From: Ptiloglossa arizonensis
Taxonomy: Eukaryota; Arthropoda; Insecta; Hymenoptera; Colletidae
Assembly (NCBI RefSeq): GCF_051014685.1
Contig: NC_135056.1
Location: 868,001-932,000, forward strand
Length of the DNA: 64,000 nt
Reading direction: 5' to 3'
Below, in pieces: positions 1 to 12,842 of the stretch. A program made the translations under genes and the position numbers. The notes beneath the pieces are model-generated. The model searched no databases. It was not told the DNA's origin and worked only from the letters and a program-made list of their open reading frames with translations. The stretch's first letter is position 1; the number at the start of each line of letters is the position of its first letter.

Positions 1-1030
1 AACGGAGAAATAAATGGAGAAACGAAGAAATAAACGGAGAAACGAAGAAATACACGGAGAAACGAAGAAAGAAACGGAGAGACGGAGAAATAAATGGAGA
101 AACGAAGAAATAAGCGGAGAAACGAAGAAAGAAACGGAGAAGCGAAGAAAGAAACGGAGAAAGGAAGAAAGAAACGGAGTAACGAAGAAAGAAACGAAGA
201 AACGAAGGAAAAAACAGAGAACCGGAGAAATAAATGGAGAAACGAAGAGATAAACCGAGAAACGGAGAAAGAAGCGGAGAAACGAACAAAGAAACGGAGA
301 AACGAAAAGAGAAACGGAGAAACGAACAAAGAAACGGAGAAACGAACAAAGAAACGGAGAAACGAAGAAAGAAACGGAGAAACGGAGAAATAAATGGAGA
401 AACGAAGAAATAAACGGAGAAACGAACAAAGAAACGGAGAAACGAAGAAAGAAACGGAGAAACGGAGAAATAAATGGAGAATCGAAGAAATAAACGGAGA
501 AACGAAGAAAGAAACGTAGAGACGAAGAAAGAAATGGAGAAACGGAGAAATAAATGGAGTAACGAAGAAATAAACGGAGAAACGAAGAAAAAAACGGAGA
601 AACGAAGAAAGAAACGGAGAAACGAACAAAGAAACGGAGAAACGGAGAAATAAATGGAGAAACGAAGAAATAAACGGAGAAACGAAGAAAGAAACGGAGA
701 AACGAAGAAAGAAACGGAGAAACGAAGAAAGAAACGGAGTAACGAAGAAAGGAACGAAGAAACGAAGAAAGGAACGGAGAAACGAACAAAGAAACGGAGA
801 AACGGAGAAAGAAACGGAGAAACGAACAAAGAAACGGAGAAACGAACAAAGAAACGGAGAAACGGAGAAATAAATGGAGAAACGAAGAAATAAACGGAGA
901 AACGAACAAAGAAACGGAGAAACGAAGAAAGAAACGGAGGAACGGAGAAAAAAATGGAGAAACGAAGAAATAAACGGAGAAACGAAGAAAGAAACGGAGA
1001 AACGAAGAAAGAAACGGAGAAACGAACAAA
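1..1030. repeat. Segmental copy, partner at 5287-6315
   Basis: The order of variant units here matches 5287-6315 at a constant offset of 5,286 bp. Shared landmarks include TACACGG (51 and 5337), GAAGGAAAAAACAGAGAACC (about 204 and 5490), GAATCGAAG after TAAATGG, and CGTAG at about 515. A shorter third copy of the 61-360 part lies at 3667-3960. The few differences are substitutions, such as GAGACGG at 80 and GAAGCTAAG at 5427. The left end is cut by the window edge, so the true block is longer. Boundaries are read by eye and good to about one unit. Confidence 0.85.
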
Positions 1031-1785
1031 GAAACGGAGAAACGAAGAAAGAAACGGAGAAACGAAGAAAGAAACGGAGAAACGAAAAAAGAAACGGAGA
1101 AACGAAGAAAGAAACGGAGAAACGAAGAAAGAAACGGAGAAACGAAGAAAGAAACGGAGAAACCAAGGAAGAAACGGAGAAACGGAGAAATAAATGGAGA
1201 AACGAAGAAATAAACAGAGAAACGATCAAAGAAACGGAGAAACGTAGAAAGAAACGGAGAAACGGAGAAAGAAACGGAGAAACGGAGAAATAAATGGAGA
1301 AACGAACAAATAAACGGAGAAACGAACAAAGAAACGGAGAAACGTAGAAAGAAACGGAGAAACGGAGAAAGAAACGGAGAAACGGAGAAATAAATGGAGA
1401 AACGAACAAAGAAATGGAGAAACGAACAAAGAAACGGAGAAACGAAGAAAGAAACGGAGAAACAAAGAAAGAAACGGAGAAACGAACAAAGAAACGGAGA
1501 AACGAAGAAAGAAACGGAGTAACGGAGAAAGATTCGAAGAAACGAAGAATCGGAGAAATAAATGGAGAAACGAAGAAATAAAACGAGAAACGGAGAAAGA
1601 AACGGTGAAACGAAGAAAGAAACGGAGAAACGAAGAAAGAAACGGAGAATCGGGGAAATAGATGGAGAAACGAAGAAAGAAACGGAGAAACGAAGAAAGA
1701 AACGGAGATACAAAGAAAGAAACGGAGAAACGAACAAAAAAACGGGGAAACGAAGAAAGAAACGGAGAAACGAAGAAAGAAACGA
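945..1785. repeat. Segmental copy, partner at 7961-8801
   Basis: This block matches 7961-8801 at an offset of 7,016 bp. It shares the rare units CCAAGGAAG (1163 and 8179), GATCAAAG (1225 and 8240), GATTCGAAG (about 1531 and 8547) and GAGATACAAAG (about 1705 and 8721). The match ends near 1785, where this copy has lost 8 bp (one AAACGAAG) relative to the partner. Differences inside include the run AACAAAAAAACGG here against AACAATGAAACGG there. Confidence 0.8.
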
Positions 1786-2029
1786 AGAAAGAAACGGAGA
1801 AACGAAGAAAGAAACGGAGAAACGAAGAAAGAAACGGAGAAACGGTGAAATAAATGGAGAAACGGAGAAAGAAACGGAGAATCGAACAAAGAAACGGAGA
1901 AACGGAGAAATAAATGGAGAAACGAAGAAATAAACGGAGAAACGAAGAAAGAAACGGAGAAACAAAGAAAGAAACGGAGAAACGAACAAAGAAACGGAGA
2001 AACGAAGAAAGAAACGGAGATACGAAGAA

Positions 2030-2850
2030 AGAAACGGAGAAACGTAGAAAGAAACGGAGAAACGAACAAAGAAACGGAGAAACGGTGAAATAAATGGAGA
2101 AACGGAGAAAGAAACGGAGAATCGAACAAAGAATCGAAGAAGCGAAGAATCGGAGAAATAAATGCAGAAACGAAAAAATAAACCGAGAAACGGAGAAAGA
2201 AACGGCGAAACGAAGAAAGAAACGGAGAAACGTACAAAGAAACGGAGAAACGAAGAAAGAAACGGAGAAACGAAGAAAGAAACGGAGAAACGAGGAAAGA
2301 AACGGAGAAACGAAGAAAGAAACGGGAAACGAAGAAAGAAACGGAGAAACGTAGAAAGAAACGGAGAAACGAACAAAGAAACGGAGAAACGGAGAAATAA
2401 ATGGAGAAACGAAGAAATAAACGGAGAAACGAAGAAAGAAACGGAGAAACAAAGAAAGAAACGGAGAAACGAACAAAGAAACGGAGAAACGAAGAAAGAA
2501 ACGGAGAAACGAAGAAAGAAACGGAGAAACGAAAAAAGAAACGGAGAAACGAAGAAAGAAACGGAGAAACGAAGAAAGAAACGGAGAAACGAAGAAAGAA
2601 ACGGAGAAACCAAGGAAGAAACGGAGAAACGGAGAAATAAATGGAGACACGAAGAAATAAACGGAGAAACGATCAAAGAAACGGAGAAACGTAGAAAGAA
2701 ACGGAGAAACGGAGAAAGAAACGGAGAAACGGAGAAATAAATGGAGAAACGAACAAATAAACGGAGAAACGAACAAAGAAACGGAGAAACGTAGAAAGAA
2801 ACGGAGAAACGGAGAAAGAAACGGAGAAACGGAGAAATAAATGGAGAAAC
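2030..2850. repeat. Segmental copy, partner at 7599-8419
   Basis: Matched to 7599-8419 at an offset of 5,569 bp. Shared landmarks are CGGTGAAATAAATGG (2083 and 7652), the 4-bp-deleted junction GAAGAATCGGAG, CGTACAAAG, CGAGGAAAG, the 1-bp-deleted ACGGGAAACG, CCAAGGAAG and GATCAAAG. The 2401-2670 part also matches 954-1225, so the same string of variants exists several times in the first 9 kb. This points to repeated local copying. Confidence 0.8.
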
Positions 2851-5641
2851 GAAGAAATAAACGGAGAAACGGAGAAATAAATGGAGAAACGAAGAAATAA
2901 GCGGAGAAACGAAGAAAGAAACGGAGAAACGAAGAAAGAAACGGAGAAACGAAGAAAGAAACGGAGAAAAGAAGAAAGAAACGGAGAAACGAAGAAAGAA
3001 ACGGAGTAACGAAGAAAGAAACGAAGAAACGAAGAAAGAAACGGAGAATCGGAGTAATAAATGGAGAAACGAAGAAATAAACCGAGAAACGAAGAAAGAA
3101 ACAGAGAAACGAACAAAGAAACGGAGAAACGAAGAAAGAAACGGAGAAACGAACAAAGAAACGGAGAAACGAGCAAAGAAACGGAGAAACGAAGAAAGAA
3201 ACGGAGAAACGGAGAAATAAATGAAGAAACGAAGAAATAAACGGAGAAACGGAGAAATAAATGGAGAAACGAAGAAATAAGCGGAGAAACGAAGAAAGAA
3301 ACGGAGAAACGATAAAGAAACGGAGAAACGAAGAAAGAAACGGAGTAACGAAGAAAGAAACGGAGAAACGAAGAAAGAAACGGAGAAACGGAGAAATAAA
3401 TGGAGAAACGAAGAAATAAGCGAAGAAACGAAGAAAGAAACGGAGAAGCGAAGAAAGAAACGGAGAAACGAAGAAAGAAACGGAGTAACGAAGAAGGAAA
3501 CGAAGAAACGAAGAAAGAAACGGAGAAACGAACAAAGAAACGGTGAAACGGAGAAAGAAACGGAGAAACGAACAAAGAAACGGAGAAACGAACAAAGAAA
3601 CGGAGAAAAGGAGAAATAAATGGAGAAACGAAGAAATAAACGGAGAAGCGAACAAAGGAACGGAGAAACGAAGAAAGAAATGGAGAAACGGAGAAATAAA
3701 TGGAGAAACGAAGAAATAAGCGGAGAAACGAAGAAAGAAACGGAGAAGCGAAGAAAGAAACGGAGAAAGGAAGAAAGAAACGGAGTAACGAAGAAAGAAA
3801 CGAAGAAACGAAGGAAAAAACAGAGAACCGGAGAAATAAATGGAGAAACGAAGAGATAAACCGAGAAACGGAGAAAGAAGCGGAGAAACGAACAAAGAAA
3901 CGGAGAAACGAAAAGAGAAACGGAGAAACGAACAAAGAAACGGAGAAACGAACAAAGAAACGGAGAAACGAAGAAATAAACGGAGAAACGAAGAAAGAAA
4001 CGGAGAAACAAAGAAAGAAACGGAGAAACGAACAAAGAAACGGAGAAACGAAGAAAGAAACGGAGAAACGAAGAAAGAAACGGAGAAACGAAAAAAGAAA
4101 CGGAGAAACGAAGAAAGAAACGGAGAAACGAAGAAAGAAACGGAGAAACGAAGAAAGAAACGGAGAAACGAAGAAAGAAACGGAGAAACGAAGAAAGAAA
4201 CGGAGAAACCAAGGAAGAAACGGAGAAACGGAGAAATAAATGGAGAAACGAAGAAATAAACGAAGAAACGATCAAAGAAACGGAGAAACGGAGAAAGAAA
4301 CGGAGAAACGGAGAAAGAAACGGAGAAACCGAGAAATAAATGGAGAAACGAACAAATAAACGGAGAAACGAACAAAGAAACGGAGAAACGTAGAAAGAAA
4401 CGGAGAAACGGAGAAAGAAATGGAGAAACGGAGAAATAAATGGAGAAACGAAGAAATAAACGGAGAAACGGAGAAATAAATGGAGAAACGAAGAAATAAG
4501 CGGAGAAACGAAGAAAGAAACGGAGAAACGAAGAAAGAAACGGAGAAACGAAGAAAGAAACGGAGAAACGAAGAAAGAAACGGAGAAACGAAGAAAGAAA
4601 CGCAGTAACGAAGAAAGAAACGAAGAAACGAAGAAAGAAACGGAGAATCGGAGTAATAAATGGAGAAACGAAGAAATAAACCGAGAAACGAAGAAAGAAA
4701 CAGAGAAACGGACAAAGAAACGGAGAAACCAAGAAAGAAACGGAGAAACGAACAAAGAAACGGAGAAACGAGCAAAGAAACGGAGAAACGAAGAAAGAAA
4801 CGGAGAAACGGAGAAATAAATGGAGAAACGAAGAAATAAACGGAGAAACGGAGAAATAAATGGAGAAACGAAGAAATAAGCGGAGAAACGAAGAAAGAAA
4901 CGGAGAAACGAAGAAAGAAACGGAGAAACGAAGAAAGAAACGGAGAAACGAAGAAAGAAACGGAGAAACGAAGAAAGAAACGGAGAAACGGAGAAATCAA
5001 TGGAGAAACGAAGAAATAAGCGGAGAAACGAAGAAAGAAACGGAGAAGCGAAGAAAGAAACGGAGAAACGAAGAAAGAAACGGAGTAACGAAGAAAGAAA
5101 CGAAGAAACGAAGAAAGAAACGGAGAAACGAACAAAGAAACGGTGAAACGGAGAAAGAAACGGAGAAACGAACAAAGAAACGGAGAAACGAACAAAGAAA
5201 CGGAGAAAAGGAGAAATAAATGGAGAAACGAAGAAATAAACGGAGAAGCGAACAAAGAAACGGAGAAACGAAGAAAGAAATGGAGAAACGGAGAAATAAA
5301 TGGAGAAACGAAGAAATAAACGGAGAAACGAAGAAATACACGGAGAAACGAAGAAAGAAACGGAGAAACGGAGAAATAAATGGAGAAACGAAGAAATAAG
5401 CGGAGAAACGAAGAAAGAAACGGAGAAGCTAAGAAAGAAACGGAGAAAGGAAGAAAGAAACGGAGTAACGAAGAAAGAAACGAAGAAACGAAGGAAAAAA
5501 CAGAGAACCGGAGAAATAAATGGAGAAACGAAGAGATAAACCGAGAAACGGAGAAAGAAGCGGAGAAACGAACAAAGAAACGGAGAAACGAAAAGAGAAA
5601 CGGAGAAACGAACAAAGAAACGGAGAAACGAACAAAGAAAC
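2403..5641. repeat. Tandem duplication, 1,559 and 1,680 bp copies
   Basis: Copy 1 is about 2403-3961 and copy 2 about 3962-5641. They share AACAAAGAAAG at the start, a run AACGAAAAAAG, CCAAGGAAG, GATCAAAG, AACAAATAAACGG, GGAGTAATAAATGG and GAAGGAAAAAACAGAG. The offset grows in steps inside the block: 1,559, then 1,599 (two extra 20-bp units in copy 2 near 4170), then 1,600 (one base lost at GATAAAG near 3312 in copy 1), then 1,680 (four extra units in copy 2 near 5290). The steps account for the whole length difference of 121 bp. The junction near 3962 is in register with the 20-bp unit. Confidence 0.85.
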
Positions 5642-6315
5642 GGAGAAACGAAGAAAGAAACGGAGAAACGGAGAAATAAATGGAGAAACGAAGAAATAAA
5701 CGGAGAAACGAACAAAGAAACGGAGAAACGAAGAAAGAAACGGAGAAACGGAGAAATAAATGGAGAATCGAAGAAATAAACGGAGAAACGAAGAAAGAAA
5801 CGTAGAAACGAAGAAAGAAATGGAGAAACGGAGAAATAAATGGAGTAACGAAGAAATAAACGGAGAAACGAAGAAAAAAACGGAGAAACGAAGAAAGAAA
5901 CGGAGAAACGAACAAAGAAACCGAGAAACGGAGAAATAAATGGAGAAACGAAGAAATAAACGGAGAAACGAAGAAAGAAACGGAGAAACGAAGAAAGAAA
6001 CGGAGAAACGAAGAAAGAAACGGAGTAACGAAGAAAGGAACGAAGAAACGAAGGAAGGAACGGAGAAACGAACAAAGAAACGGAGAAACGGAGAAAGAAA
6101 CGGAGAAACGAACAAAGAAACGGAGAAACGAACAAAGAAACGGAGAAACGGAGAAATAAATGGAGAAACGAAGAAATAAACGGAGAAACGAACAAAGAAA
6201 CGGAGAAACGAAGAAAGAAACGGAGAAACGGAGAAAAAAATGGAGAAACGAAGAAATAAACGGAGAAACGAAGAAAGAAACGGAGAAACGAAGAAAGAAA
6301 CGGAGAAACGGAGAA
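5287..6315. repeat. Segmental copy of 1-1030
   Basis: Right-hand partner of the block at the start of the window, offset 5,286 bp. Here the left flank is visible and runs on from the second copy of the 1,559-bp duplication, so the ancestral block probably also extended left of this window. The match ends near 6315, where this copy enters a TAAATGGAGG unit. Confidence 0.83.
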
Positions 6316-6435
6316 ATAAATGGAGGAACGAAGAAATAAGCGGAGAAACGAAGAAAGAAACGGAGAAACGAAGAAAGAAACGGAAAAACGAAGAAAGAAA
6401 CGAAGAAACGAAGGAAGAAACGGAGAACAGGAGAA

Positions 6436-7857
6436 GTAAATGGAGAAACGAAGAAATAAACCGAGAAACGGAGAAAGAAGCGGAGAAACGAACAAAGAAA
6501 CGGAGAAACGAAGAAAGAAACGGAGAAACGGAGAAATAAATGGAGAAACGAAGAAATAAACGGAGAAATGAAGAAGGAAACGGAGAAACGAAGAAAGAAA
6601 CGGAGAATCGGAGAAATAAATGGAGAAACGAAGAAATAAACCGAGAAACGGAGAAAGAAACAGAGAAACGAACAAAGAATCGGATAAACGAAGAAAGAAA
6701 CGGAGAAACGAAGAAAGAACGGAGTAACGAAGAAAGAAACGGAGAAACGGAGAAATAAATGGAGAAACGAAGAAATAAACGGAGAAACGAACAAAGAAAC
6801 GGAGAAACGAAGAAAGAAACGGGAAACGAAGAAAGAAACAGAGAAACGTAGAAAGAAGCGGAGAAACGAACAAAGAAACGGAGAAACGGTGAAATAAATG
6901 GAGAAACGGAGAAAGAAACGGAGAATCGAACAAAGAATCGAAGAAGCGAAGAATCGGAGAAATAAATGGAGAAACGAAGAAATAAACCGAGAAACGGAGA
7001 AAGAAACGGCGAAACGAAGAAAGAAACGGAGAAACGTACAAAGAAACGGAGAAACGAAGAAAGAAACGGAGAAACGAAGAAAGAAACGGAGAAACGCGGA
7101 AAGAAATAGAGAAACGAACAAAGAATCGGATAAACGAAGAAAGAAACGGAGAAACGAAGAAAGAACGGAGTAACGAAGAAAGAAACGGAGAAACGGAGAA
7201 ATAAATGGAGAAACGAAGAAATAAACCGAGAAACGGAGAAAGAAGCGGAGAAACGAACAAAGGAACGGAGAAACGAAGAAAGAAACGGAGAAACCGAGAA
7301 GTAAATGGAGAAACGAAGAAATAAACGGAGAAATGAAGAAGGAAACGGAGAAAGGAAGAAAGAAACGGAGAATCGGAGAAATAAATGGAGAAACGAAGAA
7401 ATAAACCGAGAAACGGAGAAAGAAACAGAGAAACGAACAAAGAATCGGATAAACGAAGAAAGAAACGGAGAAACGAAGAAAGAACGGAGTAACGAAGAAA
7501 GAAACGGAGAAACGGAGAAATAAATGGAGAAACGAAGAAATAAACGGAGAAACGAACAAAGAAACGGAGAAACGAAGAAAGAAACGGGAAACGAAGAAAG
7601 AAACGGAGAAACGTAGAAAGAAACGGAGAAACGAACAAAGAAACGGAGAAACGGTGAAATAAATGGAGAAACGGAGAAAGAAACGGAGAATCGAACAAAG
7701 AATCGAAGAAGCGAAGAATCGGAGAAATAAATGGAGAAACGAAGAAATAAACCGAGAAACGGAGAAAGAAACGGCGAAACGAAGAAAGAAACGGAGAAAC
7801 GTACAAAGAAACGGAGAAACGAAGAAAGAAACGGAGAAACGAAGAAAGAAACGGAGA
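6436..7857. repeat. Tandem duplication, period 765 bp
   Basis: 6436-7092 matches 7201-7857 at an offset of 765 bp. Landmarks in both copies are GAAATGAAGAAGGAAACGG, AATCGGATAAACG, the 1-bp-short unit GAAGAAAGAACGGAGTAACG, ACGGGAAACG, CGGTGAAATAAATGG, and the 4-bp-deleted GAAGAATCGGAG. Between them, 7093-7200 repeats the AATCGGATAAACG string a further time, so the history is more than one simple event. The odd period (5 mod 20) is explained by 1-bp and 4-bp deletions carried inside the block. Confidence 0.8.
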
Positions 7858-8679
7858 AACGAGGAAAGAAACGGAGAAACGAAGAAAGAAACGGGAAACG
7901 AAGAAAGAAACGGAGAAACGTAGAAAGAAACGGAGAAACGAACAAAGAAACGGAGAAACGGAGAAATAAATGGAGAAACGAAGAAATAAACGGAGAAACG
8001 AAGAAAGAAACGGAGAAACAAAGAAAGAAACGGAGAAACGAACAAAGAAACGGAGAAACGAAGAAAGAAACGGAGAAACGAAGAAAGAAACGGAGAAACG
8101 AAAAAAGAAACGGAGAAACGAAGAAAGAAACGGAGAAACGAAGAAAGAAACGGAGAAACGAAGAAAGAAACGGAGAAACCAAGGAAGAAACGGAGAAACG
8201 GAGAAATAAATGGAGAAACGAAGAAATAAACGGAGAAACGATCAAAGAAACGGAGAAACGTAGAAAGAAACGGAGAAACGGAGAATGAAACGGAGAAACG
8301 GAGAAATAAATGGAGAAACGAACAAGTAAACGGAGAAACGAACAAAGAAACGGAGAAACGTAGAAAGAAACGGAGAAACTGAGAAAGAAACGGAGAAACG
8401 GAGAAATAAATGGAGAAACGAACAAAGAAATGGAGAAACGAACAAAGAAACGGAGAAACGAAGAAAGAAACGGAGAAACAAAGAAAGAAACGGAGAAACG
8501 AACAAAGAAACGGAGAAACGAAGAAAGAAACGGAGTAACGAAGAAAGATTCGAAGAAACGAAGAATCGGAGAAATAAATGGAGAAACGAAGAAATAAAAC
8601 GAGAAAAGGAGAAAGAAACGGTGAAACGAAGAAAGAAACGGAGAAACGAAGAAAGAAACGGAGAATCGGGGAAATAAAT

Positions 8680-11600
8680 GGAGAAACGAAGAAAGAAACG
8701 GAGAAACGAAGAAAGAAACGGAGATACAAAGAAAGAAACGGAGAAACGAACAATGAAACGGGGAAACGAAGAAAGAAACGGAGAAACGAAGAAAGAAACG
8801 AAGAAACGAAGAAAGAAACGGAGAAACGAAGAAAGAAACGGAGAAACGAAGAAAGAAACGGAGATACAAAGAAAGAAACGGAGAAACGAACAAAGAAACG
8901 GGGAAACGTAGAAAGAAACAGAGAAACGGAGAAATAAGTGGAGAAAGGAAGAAATAAACTGAGAAACGAAGAAAGAAACGGAGAAACGAAGAAAGACACG
9001 GAGAAACGAAGAAAGAAACGGAGTAACGAACAACGAAATGGAGAAACGGAGAAATAAATGGAGAAACGAAGAAACAAACAGAGAAACGAACAAAGAAACG
9101 GACAAACGACGAATGAAACGGAGAAACGGAGAAACGAACAAAGAAACGGAGAAACGAAGAAAGAAATGGAGAAACGGAGAAATAAATGGAGAAACGAAGA
9201 AATAAACGGAGAAACGAAGAAAGAAACGGAGAAACGAAGATATAAACGGAGAAACGAAAAAAGAAACGGAGAATCGGAGAAATAAATGGAGAAACGAAGA
9301 AAGAAACGGAGAAACGAAGAAAGAAACGGAGAAACGAAGAAAGAAACGGATAACGAAGAAAGAAACTGAGAAACGAAGAAAGAAACGGAGAAACAAAGAA
9401 AGAAACGGAGAAACGAACAAAGATACGGAGAAACGAAGAAAGAAACGGAGTAACGAAGAAAGAAATGGAGAAACGGAGAAATAAATGGAGAAACGAAGAA
9501 ATAAACGGAGAAACGAAGAAAGAAACGGAGAAACGAAGATATAAACGGAGAAACTAAGAAAGAAACGGAGAATCGGAGAAATAAATGGAGAAACGAAGAA
9601 AGAAACGGAGAAACGAAGAAAGAAACGGAGAAACGAAGAAAGAAACGGAGAATCGAACAAAGAATCGAAGAAGCGAAGAATCGGAGAAATAAATGGAGAA
9701 ACGAAGAAATAAACCGAGAAACGGAGAAAGAAACGGCGAAACGAAGAAAGAAACGGAGAAATGTACAAAGAAACGGAGAAACGAAGAAAGAAACGGAGAA
9801 ACGAAGAAAGAAACGGAGAAACGAGGAAAGAAACGGAGAAACGAAGAAAGAAACGGGAAACGAAGAAAGAAACGGAGAAACGTAGAAAGAAACGGAGAAA
9901 CGAACAAAGAAACAGAGAAACGGAGAAATAAATGGAGAAACGAAGAAATAAACGGAGAAACGAAGAAAGAAACGGAGAAACAAAGAAAGAAACGGAGAAA
10001 CGAACAAAGAAACGGAGAAACGAAGAAAGAAACGGAGAAACGAAGAAAGAAACGGAGAAACGAAAAAAGAAACGGAGAAACGAAGAAAGAAACGGAGAAA
10101 CGAAGAAAGAAACGGAGAAACGAAGAAAGAAACGGAGAAACCAAGAAAGAAACGGAGAAACGGAGAAATAAATGAAGAAACGAAGAAATAAACGGAGAAA
10201 CGAACAAAGAAACGGAGAAACGTAGAAAGAAACGGAGAAACGAAGAAAGAAACGGAGAAACGGAGAAATAAATGGAGAAACGAACAAAGAAATGGAGAAA
10301 CGAACAAAGAAACGGAGAAACGAAGAAAGAAACGGAGAAACAAAGAAAGAAACGGAGAAACGAAGAAAGAAACGGAGTAACGAAGAAAGAATCGAAGAAA
10401 CGAAGAATCGGAGAAATAAATGGAGAAACGAAGAAATAAACCGAGAAACGGAGAAAGAAACGGCGAAACGAAGAAAGAAACGGAGAAACGTACAAAGAAA
10501 CGGAGAAACGAAGAAAGAAACGGAGAAACGAAGAAAGAAACGGAGAAACGAAGAAAGAAACGGAGAAACGAAGAAAGAAACGGAGAAACGAAGAAAGAAA
10601 CGGAGAAACGAAGAAAGAAACGGAGAAACGAAGAAAGAAACGGAGAAACGAAGAAAGAAACTGAGAAACGAAGAAAGAAACGGAGAAACAAAGAAAGAAA
10701 CGGAGAAACGAACAAAGATACGGAGAAACGAAGAAAGAAATGGAGAAACGGAGAAATAAATGGAGAAACGAAGAAATAAACGGAGAAACGAAGAAAGAAA
10801 CGGAGAAACGAAGAAAGAAACGGAGATACAAAGAAAGAAACGGAGAAACGAACAATGAAACGGGGAAACGAAGAAAGAAACGGAGAAACGAAGAAAGAAA
10901 CGAAGAAACGAAGAAAGAAACGGAGAAACGAAGAAAGAAACGGAGAAACGAAGAAAGAAACGGAGATACAAAGAAAGAAACGGAGAAACGAACAAAGAAA
11001 CGGGGAAACGTAGAAAGAAACAGAGAAACGGAGAAATAAGTGGAGAAAGGAAGAAATAAACTGAGAAACGAAGAAAGAAACGGAGAAACGAAGAAAGACA
11101 CGGAGAAACGAAGAAAGAAACGGAGTAACGAACAACGAAATGGAGAAACGGAGAAATAAATGGAGAAACGAAGAAACAAACAGAGAAACGAACAAAGAAA
11201 CGGACAAACGACGAATGAAACGGAGAAACGGAGAAACGAACAAAGAAACGGAGAAACGAAGAAAGAAATGGAGAAACGGAGAAATAAATGGAGAAACGAA
11301 GAAATAAACGGAGAAACGAAGAAAGAAACGGAGAAACGAAGATATAAACGGAGAAACGAAAAAAGAAACGGAGAATCGGAGAAATAAATGGAGAAACGAA
11401 GAAAGAAACGGAGAAACGAAGAAAGAAACGGAGAAACGAAGAAAGAAACGGATAACGAAGAAAGAAACTGAGAAACGAAGAAAGAAACGGAGAAACAAAG
11501 AAAGAAACGGAGAAACGAACAAAGATACGGAGAAACGAAGAAAGAAACGGAGTAACGAAGAAAGAAATGGAGAAACGGAGAAATAAATGGAGAAACGAAG

Positions 11601-12842
11601 AAATAAACGGAGAAACGAAGAAAGAAACGGAGAAACGAAGATATAAACGGAGAAACTAAGAAAGAAACGGAGAATCGGAGAAATAAATGGAGAAACGAAG
11701 AAAGAAACGGAGAAACGAAGAAAGAAACGGAGAAACGAAGAAAGAAACGGAGAATCGAACAAAGAATCGAAGAAGCGAAGAATCGGAGAAATAAATGGAG
11801 AAACGAAGAAATAAACCGAGAAACGGAGAAAGAAACGGCGAAACGAAGAAAGAAACGGAGAAATGTACAAAGAAACGGAGAAACGAAGAAAGAAACGGAG
11901 AAACGAAGAAAGAAACGGAGAAACGAGGAAAGAAACGGAGAAACGAAGAAAGAAACGGGAAACGAAGAAAGAAACGGAGAAACGTAGAAAGAAACGGAGA
12001 AACGAACAAAGAAACAGAGAAACGGAGAAATAAATGGAGAAACGAAGAAATAAACGGAGAAACGAAGAAAGAAACGGAGAAACAAAGAAAGAAACGGAGA
12101 AACGAACAAAGAAACGGAGAAACGAAGAAAGAAACGGAGAAACGAAGAAAGAAACGGAGAAACGAAAAAAGAAACGGAGAAACGAAGAAAGAAACGGAGA
12201 AACGAAGAAAGAAACGGAGAAACGAAGAAAGAAACGGAGAAACCAAGAAAGAAACGGAGAAACGGAGAAATAAATGAAGAAACGAAGAAATAAACGGAGA
12301 AACGAACAAAGAAACGGAGAAACGTAGAAAGAAACGGAGAAACGAAGAAAGAAACGGAGAAACGGAGAAATAAATGGAGAAACGAACAAAGAAATGGAGA
12401 AACGAACAAAGAAACGGAGAAACGAAGAAAGAAACGGAGAAACAAAGAAAGAAACGGAGAAACGAAGAAAGAAACGGAGTAACGAAGAAAGAATCGAAGA
12501 AACGAAGAATCGGAGAAATAAATGGAGAAACGAAGAAATAAACCGAGAAACGGAGAAAGAAACGGCGAAACGAAGAAAGAAACGGAGAAACGTACAAAGA
12601 AACGGAGAAACGAAGAAAGAAACGGAGAAACGAAGAAAGAAACGGAGAAACGAAGAAAGAAACGGAGAAACGAAGAAAGAAACGGAGAAACGAAGAAAGA
12701 AACGGAGAAACGAAGAAAGAAACGGAGAAACGAAGAAAGAAACGGAGAAACGAAGAAAGAAACTGAGAAACGAAGAAAGAAACGGAGAAACAAAGAAAGA
12801 AACGGAGAAACGAACAAAGATACGGAGAAACGAAGAAAGAAA
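8680..12842. repeat. Tandem duplication, period 2,102 bp
   Basis: Copies 8680-10740 and 10782-12842 (2,061 bp each) are separated by 41 bp made of one TAAATGG-type doublet. At every place I compared they were identical, including rare features: AACAATGAAACGGGG (8751 and 10853), AACAACGAAATGG, CGACGAATG, GATAACGAAG (1-bp deletion), a 12-bp-short unit at 9126, AAACTAAG (9551 and 11653), AAATGTACAAAG and TAAATGAAG. I noticed no substitution between them. Such identity in a satellite with many private variants elsewhere argues for a very recent duplication, or for an assembly duplication. Confidence 0.9.
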
